Below are positions 61,311-64,000 of a stretch of DNA of 64,000 nt, one piece after another. The position numbers and the translations under genes were made by a program. The notes beneath the pieces were generated by a model that worked only from the letters and a program-made list of their open reading frames with translations, did not search any database and had not been told where the DNA came from. Position 1 is the stretch's first letter. Each line of letters starts with the position of its first letter. This stretch comes from Rhizophagus irregularis (lineage: Eukaryota; Glomeromycota; Glomeromycetes; Glomerales; Glomeraceae): the NCBI RefSeq assembly GCF_026210795.1, contig NC_089431.1, positions 4,960,001-5,024,000 on the forward strand, written 5' to 3'.

Positions 61311-62801
61311 CTATACAACTTGAAATATTTCAATTTTTCCTATAGCATCCCACCCATCTGTATTTCTGATCGGTTTTTCATAAGATTCTTTGTGACATTG
61401 AATTAATCCATTGGTAGCTAGAAGATCTCCATTACCAAATGATGGACCCTCAGTGAATCCGTTGCAAATGGCATTATTTTCATTTCTTACACGACTCAAA
61501 ATAATATCACTATTCTTAAAAGAAAATATAAAGCTATCATTGGTAATACCATAATTTCCATCAAATTTCCATTCAATCGGATTATATCCTCCAAGAATTT
61601 CGTTACTATCTCTTATTTTATAAATTGTTACGGTGCGGAATTGATTCTTACAAGCTTTTTGGCACTTAACTTCCCTAAGTATCGAACTAAAATATCCAAA
61701 TTCAGTATGAGAATCACGATACAATAATTTGAATTCATTTGAGATTGTCAACTTGTCTGTAGTTTCTAATTTATCAATCCATTTTGAGATTAATCCGGCA
61801 TGTTGATTTGTAATGATATTAGAATCAATATTTTTTGATTTAATCTCTCCAACAGTACGAGGTTCTGATCTTTTAATTGGAGTATCGTCATTATTATTAT
61901 CCAAAAAATATTCTAGCAAATTATTATATAATTCTTTTGGTAAGATTTTTTTATAAGGTTTTACTTTTTTCAAAAATTCTTTGGAAGTTAAATTACGGAA
62001 TCTAATAAAAGGGATACATTGTTGTAAAGTACTCTTTAAAGTATTGAAATCATCTTTTGAAAAGCTGGTAGGATCAGAAGGAAGTTCTGGATTTTGTGCA
62101 AGTCCCCATTTAATCACATGTTCCCAAACTTGAATTTCGCTCATTTGATGATTATCGTTCTTAATAATCGTAACTAAAAGTTTTTTTGGAACCGAAGTGA
62201 AACGTGGTGAATTAAATATCTTATTTGGTTCTTTTGAAATCAAATTAATACAATATTTTTGAAGTTCTAAAAAAGAATCGTTTTCAAAACTTGTTTGATA
62301 TATCAAATCAAAATTCTGTTCCATCCAACGTTTTTTATTTTCAATCAAAAAGGATTCTAAATAAGGGATTAATTCCTGAAGACCTAGTTCATTAGAAGCT
62401 ATCAAGATTTTAATGATATCTGAAATATCATATTCCTCCAAAGAAAGTCTACCTCCATAAATATACCTAAAATAATAATAATAAAAAATATTTATAAAAC
62501 AAATATTTATAACGCATGATGAGAGGTATTTTTTTTTTTATTACCTTAAGATTATCTGGAAAGTATCAGGTAAAATATTTGGTAGTTTAATATTTGGCAA
62601 AGTTCCATCATTTTTCTTTATATTAGTTGATAAAATTCTTCGCAAATATGAGGAACGATAATTTAAAATAACCATATGAGCACGAAATATTTTTACGACA
62701 GGGTCATTACCAACTTCAACTGTAATATCACAATATTCGTCATCATTTAAAATTTCAAGTAAATTTTGTGTTAATTTTAACAAAAGTTTATCATCAATCA
62801 T
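61311..62801 (-). CDS. BTB-BACK-TLDc protein, unit 3, 470 aa
   Basis: Exons 62545-62801 and 61311-62466. ATG 62801 (MIDDKLLLKLTQNL). Domains as in units 1 and 2. The linker resembles unit 1 (NNNDDTPIKRSEPRTVGEI) while the TLDc end resembles unit 2 (FTEGPSFGNGDLLATNG), so the copy looks mosaic. The variable patch reads SHTEFGYFSSILREVKCQKAC. Intact. Confidence 0.92.
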
Positions 62802-62999
62802 TATAATTTTTAAATAAAATAAATTAAAATGTGAATTCTCGAAAAAAAAAAAACAAACCTTATTTATACAGCTTGCAGATCATTGCAGATCGCTTTCAAT
62901 GTACAGATTAACTAATTTTGGTACGTTCGGCGTTCAATAAGTGCACGAAGCAGCAAATAGAAAGAATGCAAATTTGTCCTCGTCACTGAAAGTCCCTTG

Positions 63000-63640
63000 C
63001 ATTTGAAAGATTATTATTCTGAATGGTCGTGACTAAAAACTTCTTTGTGACTCAAAAATCTTATTCGGTTCTTGGAAATTAAATAAGTATAATATTTTTG
63101 AAGTTCCAAAGAATCAGTTATAATGCTTGTTTTGATATATCCAACTATCCAACCAAAATTCTGTGTTCATCCAGTTTTTATCGCTTTAAATCAAAAAGTA
63201 TTCCAAATAAGGAATTAATTCTTGAAGACTAAGTTCATTGGCAGCAAGTAAAATTTAATGATGTCTGAAGCATCATATTATTCTTCCAATGAAAGTCTTC
63301 CTCTACAGATGTATCTAAATAAAATAATAAAATTAGAAACATATTTATTAAAAATGATAACAATAATAATGACGGTTCATATACAGTATATAATTTACCT
63401 TAAGATTATTTGAAAAATTTCGGTAAAATATTTGGTAATTTAGTATGTGTTAAAATTCCATCATTATAGTTGATTCTTTTCAAATAAGGAGAACGACCAT
63501 ATGAGCACGAAACACTGATACGTCAAAGTCATTACCAACTTCAATATAATATCATAATATTTCCCACCGCTTAGAATTTCGAGAAAATTTTTTTGATAAT
63601 TTTGGTAAAAGTTTGTTATCAATCGTTGAATAAAAGACAA
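63000..63640 (-). pseudogene. Decayed BTB-BACK copy upstream of the unit 3 gene
   Basis: The same relic as in units 1 and 2 but without the hAT-like MITE and without the roughly 105-bp insertion. It keeps the uninterrupted target ATTTAGTA (63438-63445) and TACAGTATATAATTTACC at the second site, so it gives the ancestral state of both insertions. Confidence 0.7.
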
Positions 63641-64000
63641 AAAGAACTTTAGCTTTAAAAACTCAAATACAAGGTGCGCCTTAACAGGTAATCAATGTCG
63701 TGATTTTCGGCAACCGTAATGACGTGCTCCTTAAACTTTCTACTTTTTGTACAATATTACTAGTAAAGGTTGTTAAGGTAGTAAAAATACTATATATTTT
63801 TATAATCGAATAAAAATATTTATCATATAATATACAAAATATTTTTTACTCTATTTGAGAAATTTTTCTAAATATTGTCAATCTTTAGACATCAAATGTC
63901 AATCCACCGACTAATCGTGTATTATTTGTTTGGCTATAAGTTCATATATTTATTCATAAATCTATTTATCACTAAAGCATGCTATTTTCATTTATTTCGT
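63641..64000. other. Right edge, noncoding
   Basis: 63836-63903 is an inverted copy of the GTCTAAAGATTAATATTTTAG segment found at 52208-52262 and 58610-58665. 63920-63960 matches 46030-46090. No gene was seen. Confidence 0.6.

Noticed and set aside
1-64000. CRISPR arrays, tRNA and rRNA genes, bacterial-type operons
   Set aside because: None seen; the tandem repeats here lack unique spacers of constant length, and the genes have spliceosomal introns.

Overview
The window is about three-quarters A+T, with short introns (about 50-90 bp), GT..AG splice sites and long stretches without genes. Its genes are paralogous BTB-BACK-TLDc proteins, a BTB-BACK-Sel1 protein, and kinases with a four-cysteine N-terminal module followed by an SGN-x-ID-x-FI motif. 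That combination, plus heavy DNA-transposon load, points to an arbuscular mycorrhizal fungus (Glomeromycotina, Rhizophagus-like). This assignment is inference from gene families and composition; no rRNA or other marker is present.

Layout. 1-1.7 kb: a tandem array of about 13 units. 3.3-5.8 kb (-): a seven-exon kinase gene with a one-base frameshift and a Tc1-like MITE in an intron. 6.2-7.45 kb (-): a broken A32/FtsK-HerA-like packaging ATPase interrupted by a 677-bp MITE. 7.5-15.3 kb: almost gene-free, with decayed coding traces including a hAT transposase remnant. 15.5-17.8 kb (+): a small ricin-B-type beta-trefoil gene 43 bp upstream of an intact BTB-BACK-TLDc gene. 19.3-21 kb (+): remnants of a kinase and a TLDc gene. 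21-27 kb: two MITEs and then a complete-looking 4.53-kb DNA transposon (22389-26918) with 34-bp terminal inverted repeats, a TTA target duplication and one three-exon gene for a 1111-aa DDE transposase; a second copy of the 677-bp MITE lies in its first intron. 27.5-34.7 kb (-): a BTB-BACK-Sel1 gene of 887 codons split in frame by a 4.5-kb element (29080-33577). 37-38.8 and 41.7-43.5 kb (-): two paralogous kinase genes, the second broken by a 5-bp CTGTA insertion. 39-41 kb: hAT-like and foldback elements. 44-45.8 kb: BTB/TLDc remnants.

46-64 kb is a segmental triplication. Each unit carries, left to right, a 185-195-bp tandem repeat (4, 3 and 1 copies), an A/T-rich stretch, a poly-T tract, an intact BTB-BACK-TLDc gene on the minus strand (49.2-50.7, 55.7-57.2, 61.3-62.8 kb), and a decayed BTB-BACK copy. 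MITEs are present in some units and absent from others, so the units supply natural empty sites that prove several insertions and their target duplications.

Functionally, BTB-BACK-TLDc proteins are expected to be cullin-3 adaptor-like or TLDc proteins, and the kinases TKL-like signalling kinases. Both are typical lineage-expanded families, here being duplicated, diversified (a variable patch in the TLDc domain) and broken by transposons. No tRNA, rRNA, CRISPR or bacterial-type operon was seen.
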